Shown: positions 37,988-47,106 of the stretch, one piece after another
How the letters are laid out: every line of letters begins with the position of its first letter
How positions within the stretch are numbered: the first letter of the stretch is position 1
Source of the DNA: a virus
Strand: one strand, 5' to 3'
DNA: 64,000 nt
IMG/VR virus record: IMGVR_UViG_3300025584_000449
Span: 62,001-126,000 of that record
Notes under the pieces: model-generated
The model's input: only the letters and a program-made list of their open reading frames with translations
Told to the model about the DNA's origin: nothing
Database searches by the model: none
Position numbers and translations under genes: made by a program

Positions 37988-39720
37988 TGTATAAAATCAT
38001 AGAATATTGTTATGGCGATCATGACACTGAACCTTTTACTTTAGTAAGTTCTAGTAACATGCATAAGACAGCTTCTTATGCCTCCGAGATATTAGAATAT
38101 ATTAAATTAATAGAAAAGAAGATTGATAAAACTTATGCGTTAGTTAACGCATTAAGTGCTGGCGAATTCTATGGTTCCAATAGAAATGGTGACTACTTTC
38201 CTGAAAACGCTTTACAGGCGTATCATAAAACGTTTGAAGCAATGGGACATGTATACAAACACCATGTAAATAAAGATCCTCGTAAATCTTTTGGGAAAGT
38301 AGTGTTTTCTCACTATAATCCTAAGATGCACAGGGTAGAGTTAATCATCGAGCTAGACAATAGCCGTGCTTCTGATATTATAGAAAAAGCAAATAAGTCT
38401 ATCTCTGATGTTAAAGTATCTATGGGATGTAAGGTCCCATACGATGTTTGTTCTATTTGCGGAAATAAAGCAAAGAGAACAAGAGACTATTGTGAGCACT
38501 TAACAACTAAAATGGGCAAGATACTGGACGATGGACGAAGAGTCTATGCAGTAAACACTATGCCTAAATTTTTTGATTTAAGTGTTGTTACAATACCTGC
38601 TGATAGAACAGCAGGGTTCTTAGCTAAGGTTGCATCATCTGTCTCAATTGAGACAGAAGTAATACCTTCTGCAGTATTAGCAGAGCAGTTATTAAAAGAA
38701 GGTGACCTGGAGTCACAAGCTGAGATTAAAAAAGAAATAGTTGCAAAGATTGATGGGTTAAGTGAAGATCCAAAAAAATTAGTTTTAAAATCACAAAAAG
38801 CAATGCCAAAAGAATTGTTAGAAAAGTTGTCAGAGTATCCGATAAATGAGGTATACTCTACTTTAATGGGACTATGTATTTTCCCTAAAAAGGAAGACTT
38901 TATGAAGATAGCTTTATATTCTAATGGGCAAGATAAATTAGCAGAAGACCTTGGAAATACTATAGATTTTAACTTTGGTATTGAAGATCCTATTATGGCT
39001 TCTGATGTTTCATTAGATTTTTTTAATGAAAAAATAGCAGAACTATTAGAATCCGAAGTTCCTAACTTATCTTTAGCAAAACCTTATGTGATAGCACGTG
39101 CTTTAGAGACTCCTTCTATTAATAAAGAAGCTTCTTTAAAATTAGAAGATGTTTTAGAACAGCATAAAGTTGCAGAAATTAGTTATAACCCACAAGCAGC
39201 AGCAACACCAAGTAAGATCAAAAATATATTATTTGATCATACCCCTGATCCAACACTAACTCCTCACAAGAACCCTCTAGTTCCAATGGCTGTTTTAGGT
39301 GGGCTATATGCAGGATATGCGAAGATGTTTCATAAAGCATTTTCTCATGGAGGGGTAACAGAGTTAGTTGCAAAATACCCGTGGATAGTTCCACTTCTTG
39401 TAGGAGCCGGAACCGTGGGATCTTTAAAAGTACAAGATTCACTGTTTAAATCCGCTGGTGCTTTGATTCCTGCTATAATTTTTGCTGGTATACCCAGTAC
39501 TTATTTATATGCAGGAATACAAGAAGCAAAAGTAAGAAGAGGCGAACCTATATCAAAAACCCAGAATTTTGTACGAAAGCACCCACTTTTGAGTACATTG
39601 TTAACAACAGGAGCGATAAAAGGTACGCAACTTATTATGAAAAAAGCCAGCTTAATTTCCAGAATGGATCAGGATACGGTAACAAAACTGTATGATGAAT
39701 TAATTAAGGAGAAGAAATAA
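37987..39720 (+). CDS. Prohead (capsid maturation) protease
   Basis: 577 aa. The N-terminal 215 residues fit a herpes/T4-type prohead serine protease: GHVYKHHVNKDPRKSFGKVV gives the catalytic His (H92 or H93), DVKVSMGCKV the Ser (S145). A zinc-binding loop (C155, C158, C169, H171) follows, then PKFFDLSVVTIPADRTAGFL. The C-terminal 360 residues are helical with K-x-A words and three hydrophobic stretches (about 435-455, 463-480, 492-512), far longer than a usual protease. That extension may act as an internal scaffold. Confidence 0.7.
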   Translation: MYKIIEYCYGDHDTEPFTLVSSSNMHKTASYASEILEYIKLIEKKIDKTYALVNALSAGEFYGSNRNGDYFPENALQAYHKTFEAMGHVYKHHVNKDPRKSFGKVVFSHYNPKMHRVELIIELDNSRASDIIEKANKSISDVKVSMGCKVPYDVCSICGNKAKRTRDYCEHLTTKMGKILDDGRRVYAVNTMPKFFDLSVVTIPADRTAGFLAKVASSVSIETEVIPSAVLAEQLLKEGDLESQAEIKKEIVAKIDGLSEDPKKLVLKSQKAMPKELLEKLSEYPINEVYSTLMGLCIFPKKEDFMKIALYSNGQDKLAEDLGNTIDFNFGIEDPIMASDVSLDFFNEKIAELLESEVPNLSLAKPYVIARALETPSINKEASLKLEDVLEQHKVAEISYNPQAAATPSKIKNILFDHTPDPTLTPHKNPLVPMAVLGGLYAGYAKMFHKAFSHGGVTELVAKYPWIVPLLVGAGTVGSLKVQDSLFKSAGALIPAIIFAGIPSTYLYAGIQEAKVRRGEPISKTQNFVRKHPLLSTLLTTGAIKGTQLIMKKASLISRMDQDTVTKLYDELIKEKK

Positions 39721-40359
39721 ATGTCAACACATGGAAAAACCTTAGACGATATTCTAGCCGAGCTAGAGACCGAAAGTCAAGAGAAAACTGCTGAAGAGAA
39801 GTTAGCAGAGGGTCTTTCCGAGGATACGGTTGAAGAAGAAGTAATTGAGGAGTCAACTGAAGAAGACACTAAAGAGACACCAGAAGATGATGAAGAGAAG
39901 ACGGCAGAAGAGATTGATAAAGTAGCAGAAGAGATGGACGTTCAAGGACGCTCCTTCGCTCGTGCCTTTGTTGATGAGTTACAGAAAATAGCAGTTGGTA
40001 CTGGCCCGTATACTGGTAACAGTGCGGATACCCCAGCTTCAGCCAAGTCTGTAAATCACTTGTCAGTCGGAGAACTTCCTGAAGCAGGTAAAGTCGACGC
40101 AGTAATTGCAAAGTTAAAAGAACTGACTGCCGCAACAGAAGCTAGTGTACCTTCTATTGAAATTGATACTAATTCTCAACCCGCACCTCGTAAAGCTCCT
40201 GATGAAACAGCAGGAACTATTGCCGCAGATTCTGCCCTAGCAGTAACTCACCAAGCCGCTCTTCCGAGCTCAGCTGGTGGTGTAGATATGGGTAAGCAAG
40301 CTGCTGATGAAATAGTAAACACTATTTACGATACATTCTTCACTGAAGGAGAGGAATAA
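39721..40359 (+). CDS. Acidic scaffold-like protein
   Basis: 212 aa. The first 75 residues are extremely acidic (VEEEVIEESTEEDTKETPED) and interleaved with EKTAEEKLAEG and EEIDKVAEEMD. Then come GRSFARAFVDELQKIA and a C-terminal GKQAADEIVNTIYDTFFTEG. The last module is shared with the next protein. Composition and position between protease and capsid fit a capsid scaffold or prohead core protein. Confidence 0.6.
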   Translation: MSTHGKTLDDILAELETESQEKTAEEKLAEGLSEDTVEEEVIEESTEEDTKETPEDDEEKTAEEIDKVAEEMDVQGRSFARAFVDELQKIAVGTGPYTGNSADTPASAKSVNHLSVGELPEAGKVDAVIAKLKELTAATEASVPSIEIDTNSQPAPRKAPDETAGTIAADSALAVTHQAALPSSAGGVDMGKQAADEIVNTIYDTFFTEGEE

Positions 40360-40364
40360 AATTT

Positions 40365-40883
40365 ATGAGTAATATAATTGACGAAAGAGTAGAAATTATT
40401 TCTCAATATGCCGCTACTGCTGATGATCTATTAGCACAAGAATATGGTGAAGATTATGAGAAAGAAGATGTTGTTAAATTAGCCACATATATGTTAAATC
40501 ATGACATCGAAGCTGAAGAAGCTGAGGAAGTTGAAGAAACTACCAAAGAAGCAAGCTATGATATGGAGATTGAAAGACGCGAAGCTATCAGTGAGTATGT
40601 AAAGACTGCTTCTGCTCTCTTAACAGAAGAGCATGGCGAAGATTTTACTAATGATGATGTTGTTAAACTAGCTCAATACATGATCGAGTATGATGTCGAA
40701 GTTGAAGAAGAGGAAGCCGCTAAAGTAGCTTCTTACGAAGAAGCTGGACAGATCATGGCTAATGCTTTCTTAGCAGAGTTAAGCAAAGAAGCCGAAGAAG
40801 TTGAAGAGACCGAATCAGATAAAACAGCTGCCTATGAAATCGTAGAAAATTTATACGATAGCTTCTTTAATGAGGAAGAATAA
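40365..40883 (+). CDS. Acidic prohead-core-like protein with internal repeat
   Basis: 172 aa. Two tandem repeats of about 70 residues: SQYAATADDLLAQEYGEDYE...VVKLATYM and SEYVKTASALLTEEHGEDFT...VVKLAQYM. Then GQIMANAFLAELSKEA and the C-terminal DKTAAYEIVENLYDSFFNEE, both homologous to parts of the preceding protein. Likely a partner scaffold or prohead core component. Confidence 0.6.
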   Translation: MSNIIDERVEIISQYAATADDLLAQEYGEDYEKEDVVKLATYMLNHDIEAEEAEEVEETTKEASYDMEIERREAISEYVKTASALLTEEHGEDFTNDDVVKLAQYMIEYDVEVEEEEAAKVASYEEAGQIMANAFLAELSKEAEEVEETESDKTAAYEIVENLYDSFFNEEE

Positions 40884-40904
40884 CTTTTTTAATTCGGAGT
40901 AAAT

Positions 40905-41216
40905 ATGACCACGGATGATAAATTAAAATTAGCTGCCGATACTATTCGTGCCATACGTGATGAATTAGAGGAGTTGCAGATGGTTAAGTCTGCACAGGAA
41001 ACAGCTATAGAGCTGTATGAAAATGGCAGATTTCCTGCAGAACGAGCTATTCAGTTTATGCAGGAATACTCCGAGGGAAGTTCAGAGGAGTTAGAAATCG
41101 TTAAGAAGGCTATGGAGTTACAAAGCCAAGAGAGTTTTAGTTTTGGAACTCTTAGTGACAGAATTCAAGACGATGGGTCTCTGGACAATTTTACTCGGTG
41201 GTTGATTGAAGATTAA
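40905..41216 (+). CDS. Small helical head-module protein
   Basis: 103 aa, helical, starting MTTDDKLKLAADTIRAIRDE. Contains LKLAA and IVKKAM. Lies between the scaffold-like gene and the decoration-like gene. Function unknown. Confidence 0.6.
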   Translation: MTTDDKLKLAADTIRAIRDELEELQMVKSAQETAIELYENGRFPAERAIQFMQEYSEGSSEELEIVKKAMELQSQESFSFGTLSDRIQDDGSLDNFTRWLIED

Positions 41217-41242
41217 ATATAACTTTTTAAGGAGAAAAGCAA

Positions 41243-41671
41243 ATGCTTAAGCTTTTAAGTAACTTAAATATTCTCCAGCGTGTTGAACTTACTATGCCTA
41301 ACTGGTCAGATACCACTCTTAAACAGGGTGCTTGGATTGGTCTTGGCGGTATTACCCCTGCTAGTAAGGGACTACTTGCCGCATATCCTATCTGGACAGA
41401 GTCTAATAGGAATAACACGTATGGATTTACACCCGATGCCGTTGCTACTGGAAAACTAACTTTACTAGTTGGTACTCACAGAGCAATGACTGACTGGGTA
41501 ACGACTTCAGGTATCTCAGTTGGCAGTCCGCTAGCAGTAGAGACAGATGGAACATTAGGTATCGGTACTATGGGAACACATAATATCGTTGCTTACTGTG
41601 AAGCTCTGACGACTAGCTACGTCTACATGGGTACAACTTATTCTAACGTAATAACCTACATCACTGCTTAA
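41243..41671 (+). CDS. Head decoration-like protein
   Basis: 142 aa, beta-rich, Gly/Thr-rich, starting MLKLLSNLNILQRVELTMPN, with AAYPIWTESNRNNTYGFTPD and a regular GTLGIGTMGTHNIVAYCEAL pattern. AAGGAG precedes it. It lies directly before the major capsid gene, the usual place for a capsid stabilising protein, so the call rests on position and composition. Confidence 0.55.
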   Translation: MLKLLSNLNILQRVELTMPNWSDTTLKQGAWIGLGGITPASKGLLAAYPIWTESNRNNTYGFTPDAVATGKLTLLVGTHRAMTDWVTTSGISVGSPLAVETDGTLGIGTMGTHNIVAYCEALTTSYVYMGTTYSNVITYITA

Positions 41672-41682
41672 GGAGATAACTA

Positions 41683-42591
41683 ATGAGTAATATTTCAGCT
41701 AGCACTATTAATGAGCTGTTTATTCAGAAGCTAAATTCTCCTGATGGTATTGAGAAAGCAGCGTCTGAAGGTTCAGCGTTTATTCGCCAAAAGCTAAGAG
41801 AAGTTAGCTTTGCGCGTAAGATTATCCAGCCCGAGTATGTAACAAAGGCTGACTTGCAGAGATCAGTTAATCACGACGGTTTAGTGCGCATTGTTGATAT
41901 TGAGCCCGACTCAAAAGCAATGACAGTAAACTTCCGTGGTCAGCCTGATACGAACTACATCATGGGTGAGCGTTATGAGATTCCGTTCTATACAATCTCT
42001 AGTGATGATTTCCAGAAGACTGAGGAAGAGCTTCTAGCTTATGAAATGCCTCTAACTGAAATCATCGAGCGTAACTCTGTGAAAGATATTCAGAAAATTG
42101 AAGATACCTCGTTCTTGGCACAGGTTGAAGTAGCTATTACTGCTAGTTCACTGTCTGTCAGTGGTACTCTTACAAGTGGAGTAATTTCTAAGGATTCATT
42201 CCGTCAATTGTTTAACTTACTAGATGGTAACAACTTAAGAGCTGAGACCCTTCTAATGAGTACTGAGACCTTTAACCGTTTATTCCTATATGATGCAACA
42301 TCAGTTGGTGACGCGGTTGGTTCTGAGATTACAGTTAACGGATATACTTATGCTAGCTTGTTCGGTCGTAAGTTAATTGTTTCTAACAAAACAGACTTAC
42401 TACACAGTGGTACACAAGAGTATGTATATGTATTCGCCGCTCAGGAGTTCTTAGGTAACTTCTGTATCTTAAATGATACGAAGTTCTGGATTGAGAAGAA
42501 AAAGAATATTATCACATTCGCTGCTTATGAGGCAGTTGGAATGGGTATTGGTAATATTAATGGTTGCGGTAAGATGACCTTGTATCCGTAA
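41683..42591 (+). CDS. Major capsid protein (HK97 fold)
   Basis: 302 aa. An N-terminal helical arm (INELFIQKLNSPDGIEKAAS) is followed by the E-loop/P-domain pattern (FRGQPDTNYIMGERYEIPFY, then helix KIEDTSFLAQVEVAITAS). The A-domain and C-terminal strands include LFGRKLIVSNKTDLL, YVFAAQEFLGNFCI and NIITFAAYEAVGMGI. A GIEKAAS word near residue 23 might mark a processing site for the prohead protease. A strong terminator follows, as is common for this highly expressed gene. Confidence 0.8.
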   Translation: MSNISASTINELFIQKLNSPDGIEKAASEGSAFIRQKLREVSFARKIIQPEYVTKADLQRSVNHDGLVRIVDIEPDSKAMTVNFRGQPDTNYIMGERYEIPFYTISSDDFQKTEEELLAYEMPLTEIIERNSVKDIQKIEDTSFLAQVEVAITASSLSVSGTLTSGVISKDSFRQLFNLLDGNNLRAETLLMSTETFNRLFLYDATSVGDAVGSEITVNGYTYASLFGRKLIVSNKTDLLHSGTQEYVYVFAAQEFLGNFCILNDTKFWIEKKKNIITFAAYEAVGMGIGNINGCGKMTLYP

Positions 42592-42624
42592 ATATTAAGA
42601 CCGTTATAGTTACCGGACTTAATT

Positions 42625-42659
42625 TAGAGAGGGAGAGTGTAAAAGCTCTCCCTCTTTTT
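42625..42659 (+). terminator. Rho-independent terminator after capsid gene
   Basis: AGAGGGAGAG-TGTAAAAG-CTCTCCCTCT followed by TTTTG. Confidence 0.85.
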
Positions 42660-42668
42660 GTTTATATC

Positions 42669-42697
42669 TTGACAAACAGGCGTTTAAGTGTTATATT
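42669..42697 (+). promoter_or_regulatory. TTGACA-N17-TATATT promoter
   Basis: TTGACA 42669-42674, 17-nt spacer, TATATT 42692-42697, with ATG at 42713 and only a GGGG between them. Restarts transcription after the capsid terminator. Confidence 0.85.
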
Positions 42698-42712
42698 TTA
42701 TATGGGGTTCTT

Positions 42713-42958
42713 ATGTTCGTTTATTTAGTTGAGTTAAAAAATGATATTCCAATAGTAGATAAAGATGCTGTAATAAATATTTTATTTATTGATAAATCTA
42801 ATAATTCTGCTATTGTGGGATCTGGTAAAAAATTAACTATATTTAAAGAAGAACTCAATGCAGAGGATGCAAGGAAACAATACAATAAAGAAACAAAGCC
42901 TAAGAAGGTACAGACTAAATCGATAATCTTAAAGTCTTCAGGAAAGTTTAATGGCTAA
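42713..42958 (+). CDS. Small protein, unknown
   Basis: 81 aa, beta-type N-terminus (MFVYLVELKNDIPIV, VINILFIDKSNN), basic C-terminus (KPKKVQTKSIILKSSGK). First gene of the neck/fibre unit. Overlaps the next gene by 8 nt. No family recognised. Confidence 0.6.
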   Translation: MFVYLVELKNDIPIVDKDAVINILFIDKSNNSAIVGSGKKLTIFKEELNAEDARKQYNKETKPKKVQTKSIILKSSGKFNG

Positions 42959-43502
42959 AGGCGGTGAAAAAGCTCGGATTCGTTGGGGAAATACGAAGTA
43001 CTTACTATCTTCGTATCTTGGATGGCAATTCTTTGAATTTATTCCACCAGCTACTGAATTCCAGCCACCTCTAAGATATATATTAGAAGATGCTGAAATA
43101 GGAAGTACTGGAGTTACATCCAGCACTTTGACTTATAAAGCACCAACTAGTAATTTAGATTTTATATTAAATTCAAGCACTGTACTTCCTTATAAGTTTT
43201 CTTTATTAAATACTTACAATTACAGAGCTAATTTAGCATTCTTAGAAATTAAAGCTGTAACAAATATACCAAGCTATTTAGACGGCATTGACGTAAAATC
43301 TTATTCAGTTGTTTATGACATAGCATTTGAAAATAACTATGAATTAAGAGCTGTATCTGTTGTTGGAGCTGTTGGTAAAAGAATAGTTATTCCAGATACT
43401 TGTGACGGAGGAACTTACTTAGTACCAGAGTCCAACTGTGATGGAGGAACTTATTTAATCGAAGGCACTTGTGTCTGCGATGGAGGAACATATCTAATAT
43501 GA
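42951..43502 (+). CDS. Virion protein with CDGGTYL repeats
   Basis: 183 aa. The C-terminus contains three short repeats: CDGGTYLVPES, CDGGTYLIEG and CDGGTYLI. The N-terminal 145 residues are beta-rich (TGVTSSTLTYKAPTSNLDFI). The repeat tail could form a small disulphide- or beta-stacked attachment element. Stop and next start overlap (ATGA). Function unknown. Confidence 0.6.
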   Translation: MAKGGEKARIRWGNTKYLLSSYLGWQFFEFIPPATEFQPPLRYILEDAEIGSTGVTSSTLTYKAPTSNLDFILNSSTVLPYKFSLLNTYNYRANLAFLEIKAVTNIPSYLDGIDVKSYSVVYDIAFENNYELRAVSVVGAVGKRIVIPDTCDGGTYLVPESNCDGGTYLIEGTCVCDGGTYLI

Positions 43503-43747
43503 GTATGAAAGTTAGAAGAGGATTAAATCAAGATCGTACCTCATTCTTAGCAGAAGAGGGCGAACCCTTATGGGATACAGATACTAAATGGTTTTATGTA
43601 GGTGACGGAGTAACCTATGGCGGAGTAAGAATAAGTCAATTACCGGATATAGTAACAATAGATTGTGGAACTGCAGCTTTAGATAAAGCTGGCTTTGATT
43701 GTGGAGTATACACAGATCAAGTCAGTATAAATTGTGGAGGAGCTTAA
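43499..43747 (+). CDS. Mtd_N-type receptor-binding adaptor
   Basis: 82 aa from the ATG at 43499. MKVRRGLNQDRTSFLAEEGE followed by PLWDTDTKWFYVGDGVTYGG is the N-terminal fold of phage major tropism determinants and related fibre-tip proteins (RRGT...LAEGEP..DTDT..F.VGDG). The remainder holds DCG, DCG, NCG words (IDCGTAA, FDCGVYT, INCGGA). No variable lectin domain follows. Confidence 0.65.
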   Translation: MSMKVRRGLNQDRTSFLAEEGEPLWDTDTKWFYVGDGVTYGGVRISQLPDIVTIDCGTAALDKAGFDCGVYTDQVSINCGGA

Positions 43748-45984
43748 TGGCTTTTCAAATTCGTAGAGGAACAAACGCACAAAGGTTAACACTAACATTA
43801 GCTGAGGGTGAGCCTTTTTGGACAACAGACACCGATAGTTATTTTGTTGGTGATGGATCAACTGCAGGCGGTAATGCTGTTACTGGAGCATTCGAGGCCC
43901 ATAATATAGCTAGCCACTCGGATACGACTGCTACTGGTGCAGAATTAGAAACACTTACTGACGGTAGTAATGCGGACTCGTTACACACGCACGCGGCTTC
44001 TAGCCCCGTAGAAGATACTATTTATAGTTCTGGGTGGAACGGTGATACAACTCACTCCCCTAGTCAGAATGCTGTATATGATAAAATAAATACAATGGAT
44101 ATTCTTATCTCAGGAAATACTTATAAGGAATTAGGTGGTCTTGGAGATGTTGTAATAGACACACCGGCAAATTATGAAGTTTTATCCTACAAAGCAGTCG
44201 GTGACCAATGGATAAATAGAACTGCTGCAGAAGCAGGATTCGCGACATTAGGTGGAGCTTTAACTGTAAGAAGAGTAGTATATACAAATGAAAGTGGGAA
44301 TTTACAAACTTCAGCGACTGTTACAGATACTGAAGTAGATTATTTAAACGGCGCAACATCAAATATACAAGATCAAATAGATGCGAACGTTAGCGGTATC
44401 GCAGTAAATACCGCAGCTAGTCACGCAGAGTCACATACGGTTGTGAGTCATTCCGACACAACGGCAACAGGGACCGAGTTAAACACTTTAACCGGATCTG
44501 GCGATACTTCTTTACATTATCATACTGCCGATAGAGCACGAGCAAATCATACTGGCACACAAGATCTTACAACAATCGTAACTAATAATGTTGATACTCC
44601 AGTTTATACAACTCTTAATGATTATATAAATACTCAATCTTCTTCTATTATTTCTGGTTGTTTATTAACTGATGCGGGTTCAGGAAATATTGATATTGCT
44701 GCTGGAACAGCATATTTAAAAACTACAGATAGTGACATAGGCCAACTAGTATCAATAGATTTTACTGGAAGATCAGGATTAAATATAGCAGACGATGGAA
44801 TACCACATTATATTTATTTAGATTATAATGCTGGGACGCCAATTGCTTCTGGTACAACTAATATATTTGATTTAGATTTACATACTACAATTCCAATAGG
44901 AACAGCACATAGAATTAATGGTAATGTTCATGTAACTAATATTCCTGCTAATTATAATGATATTGCCATGAAGTCAGCTTTTAGATTATTTGAACTTTAT
45001 GGCCGTAAACGCGCTAGTGGAATGATAACTGCTGAATCAGGAAATAGATACTTAACGATCTCTGCTGGAGTATTATATTTTGCACATCATAGAATAACTA
45101 CTGCTGCTATGGATACTACTGGTGCTGATACATTTGAACACTGGTATAATGATGGAGTATGGCAACATTCGTCACAATCAGTAATAGATAATTTACAGTA
45201 TAATGATTATGGTACAGGCTTAGCTACCTTGTCTAATAATCAATATGGAATCCATTGGGCATATCTACACGATGATGGTGAGTGTCATATAGTTTATGGA
45301 CAGGCCTCTAATACATTAGTAGAAGCAACCGAAGCGCAATTACCTGTTAATTTACCAACTAGTGTTACCGGTGGTGGAGTATTAATAGCTAAAATTATTG
45401 TAGAAAAAAGTGTGACTAATCTTTATAGTATAGGGTTTCCTTGGAGTATTGATATTCAATCAACTCCAGTTACAGTTCATAATAATTTAGGCGGTTTAAA
45501 CTCTGGAGATTACCAACACTTAACAGCTGCAGAATATGCAAATGTTCATGCCGAGTCTCACACAGTGGCTAGTCACTCTGACACTACTGCTACTGGAACT
45601 GAACTAGAAACTCTTACAGATGGAAGTAATGCAGATTCACTGCACACCCATCGAGGGTCTAAATCATTTACTATTAAGACACCTGCTGCAGCCGATGACA
45701 TGGAAGCGTTCTTCCATGATAGAGCCTATACAATTTCTAAAGTAATTGTAAGAGTACAAGGCGGTACTAACGTTGTTTGGAATCTTAAACACAATACTTC
45801 GTATACAGCCGGTAATGATGTATTTGGATCAAATAATACAACTACGTCTGGTACAAGTTACGGAACTCTTGCATCCTTTAGTGATGCTACAGTTCCTGCG
45901 GATTCGGCACTTTGGGTAGACTTAGTATCAACTTCTGGAGATCCTACCTGGATACATATTACAATATTTTATGAGGACGATTAA
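43747..45984 (+). CDS. Tail fibre with Mtd_N-type start and repeats
   Basis: 745 aa from the ATG at 43747. FQIRRGTNAQRLTLTLAEGE and TTDTDSYFVGDGSTAGG form the same N-terminal module as the preceding gene. A unit SHSDTTATGxELxTLT...SLHTH occurs three times (near residues 57, 235 and 620). A middle region is receptor-binding-like, and the C-terminal beta-sandwich ends WVDLVSTSGDPTWIHITIF. Probably a long adsorption fibre. Confidence 0.7.
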   Translation: MAFQIRRGTNAQRLTLTLAEGEPFWTTDTDSYFVGDGSTAGGNAVTGAFEAHNIASHSDTTATGAELETLTDGSNADSLHTHAASSPVEDTIYSSGWNGDTTHSPSQNAVYDKINTMDILISGNTYKELGGLGDVVIDTPANYEVLSYKAVGDQWINRTAAEAGFATLGGALTVRRVVYTNESGNLQTSATVTDTEVDYLNGATSNIQDQIDANVSGIAVNTAASHAESHTVVSHSDTTATGTELNTLTGSGDTSLHYHTADRARANHTGTQDLTTIVTNNVDTPVYTTLNDYINTQSSSIISGCLLTDAGSGNIDIAAGTAYLKTTDSDIGQLVSIDFTGRSGLNIADDGIPHYIYLDYNAGTPIASGTTNIFDLDLHTTIPIGTAHRINGNVHVTNIPANYNDIAMKSAFRLFELYGRKRASGMITAESGNRYLTISAGVLYFAHHRITTAAMDTTGADTFEHWYNDGVWQHSSQSVIDNLQYNDYGTGLATLSNNQYGIHWAYLHDDGECHIVYGQASNTLVEATEAQLPVNLPTSVTGGGVLIAKIIVEKSVTNLYSIGFPWSIDIQSTPVTVHNNLGGLNSGDYQHLTAAEYANVHAESHTVASHSDTTATGTELETLTDGSNADSLHTHRGSKSFTIKTPAAADDMEAFFHDRAYTISKVIVRVQGGTNVVWNLKHNTSYTAGNDVFGSNNTTTSGTSYGTLASFSDATVPADSALWVDLVSTSGDPTWIHITIFYEDD

Positions 45985-46736
45985 TGGCTTATACACCTAG
46001 TAATGGAGCAAACGCCAATGTGTCAGCTGACTGGGATGTAGACTCACTAACTGATTCTAGACATAATGCCGGGGCCGGGTATGGAGATGGAGTTTCGGTA
46101 TCTGGCTGGTATGATGAAGTAGGCGCTGGAGATGGATATTTTATGGGCCAAACTGGTCCAACGTATCGACCAACGTTTAATTTATCAGACTCTGATTATA
46201 ATGATCATAGTACTTTGACATGCGTAACTGACGGATTTAATGGCCCCTCTGATTTAAAATTATGGTCTACTGATGGATTTACTATACTCCATGTTGGGGA
46301 ACACGATGTCACTGGCGATGGCGGATATGCAGGAAAAAGAGATGGATCAAGCGAACAATCATATAACTGGAGAACTAACCAGGCTGTAATTTATGGTAAT
46401 AGCACTTTGGCATTTACTACTTGGACAGTTACTATAGAGACTCCACAGATATCAGTATTTAGAGTTAGGTTCAGTACTGCTACTGATGGATTACAAGTCT
46501 TTGAGGATGGAGTTGAAGCTGGAAGTGCTAGTACAAGTAGTATAACTGATATAGATATGTCAGCTGCGGTTCAACAAGTTTGTGCTGCGGAAAAAACTCA
46601 AACTGGAAAAACGGCTAGAATTGTTTTTTGGGATGGCGCTTTAACCGATGTAGAGATGGCAGCAGAGGTTGCTGCAGCAGATGCTGAGTATTTAAACCCA
46701 GTTACTGCAACTGGTCAGTTTATCTCAATTACTTGA
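45984..46736 (+). CDS. Lectin-like receptor-binding protein
   Basis: 250 aa, beta-rich, starting MAYTPSNGANANVSADWDVD. Features W-x-D and aromatic-rich strands (GFTILHVGEHDVTGDGGY, FRVRFSTATDGLQVFEDGVE, IVFWDGALTDVEMAAEVAAA), as in concanavalin-type LamG lectin domains. 1-nt overlap with the fibre gene suggests they assemble together. Confidence 0.6.
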   Translation: MAYTPSNGANANVSADWDVDSLTDSRHNAGAGYGDGVSVSGWYDEVGAGDGYFMGQTGPTYRPTFNLSDSDYNDHSTLTCVTDGFNGPSDLKLWSTDGFTILHVGEHDVTGDGGYAGKRDGSSEQSYNWRTNQAVIYGNSTLAFTTWTVTIETPQISVFRVRFSTATDGLQVFEDGVEAGSASTSSITDIDMSAAVQQVCAAEKTQTGKTARIVFWDGALTDVEMAAEVAAADAEYLNPVTATGQFISIT

Positions 46737-46755
46737 TGAATAATAGGAGAAATGA

Positions 46756-47106
46756 ATGGCTACAACAACAGTCAATTTAAAAAGGAATGACACTAGACCG
46801 TATCTAGATGCTACACTTACTGACGAAGACGGAACTGTAGTAGATCTGGCCGGTGCTGGTGTAACATTCACTATGGTAGATGCTGCCTCAAGAACTTCTA
46901 TGAAAATAGAAAATGGCGAATGCACTATTTTAACTAGTGGTGGTGCAGATGGTAGAGTTAGGTATTCCTGGGCAGGAGCAGACACTAATACGGCTGGTGC
47001 ATATCTTGGTGAGTTTGAAGTTACCTTCGATGATACCTCAAAGCTGACTGTACCTACAACTGACATTCTAGTTATTAATATTTTGGAGGATTATAATGCC
47101 GACTAA
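46756..47106 (+). CDS. BppU N-domain / Ig-like baseplate protein
   Basis: 116 aa. NLKRNDTRPYLDATLTDEDG, VDLAGAGVTFTMVD, GRVRYSWAGADTNTAGAYLG and EFEVTFDD follow closely the N-terminal domain of upper baseplate protein BppU (PF10651-like), an Ig-type fold that connects receptor-binding proteins to the baseplate. Here it is the whole protein. Confidence 0.7.
   Translation: MATTTVNLKRNDTRPYLDATLTDEDGTVVDLAGAGVTFTMVDAASRTSMKIENGECTILTSGGADGRVRYSWAGADTNTAGAYLGEFEVTFDDTSKLTVPTTDILVINILEDYNAD

Noticed and set aside
43747-46736. Diversity-generating retroelement target
   Set aside because: No reverse transcriptase, template repeat or adenine-biased variable C-terminus is visible.
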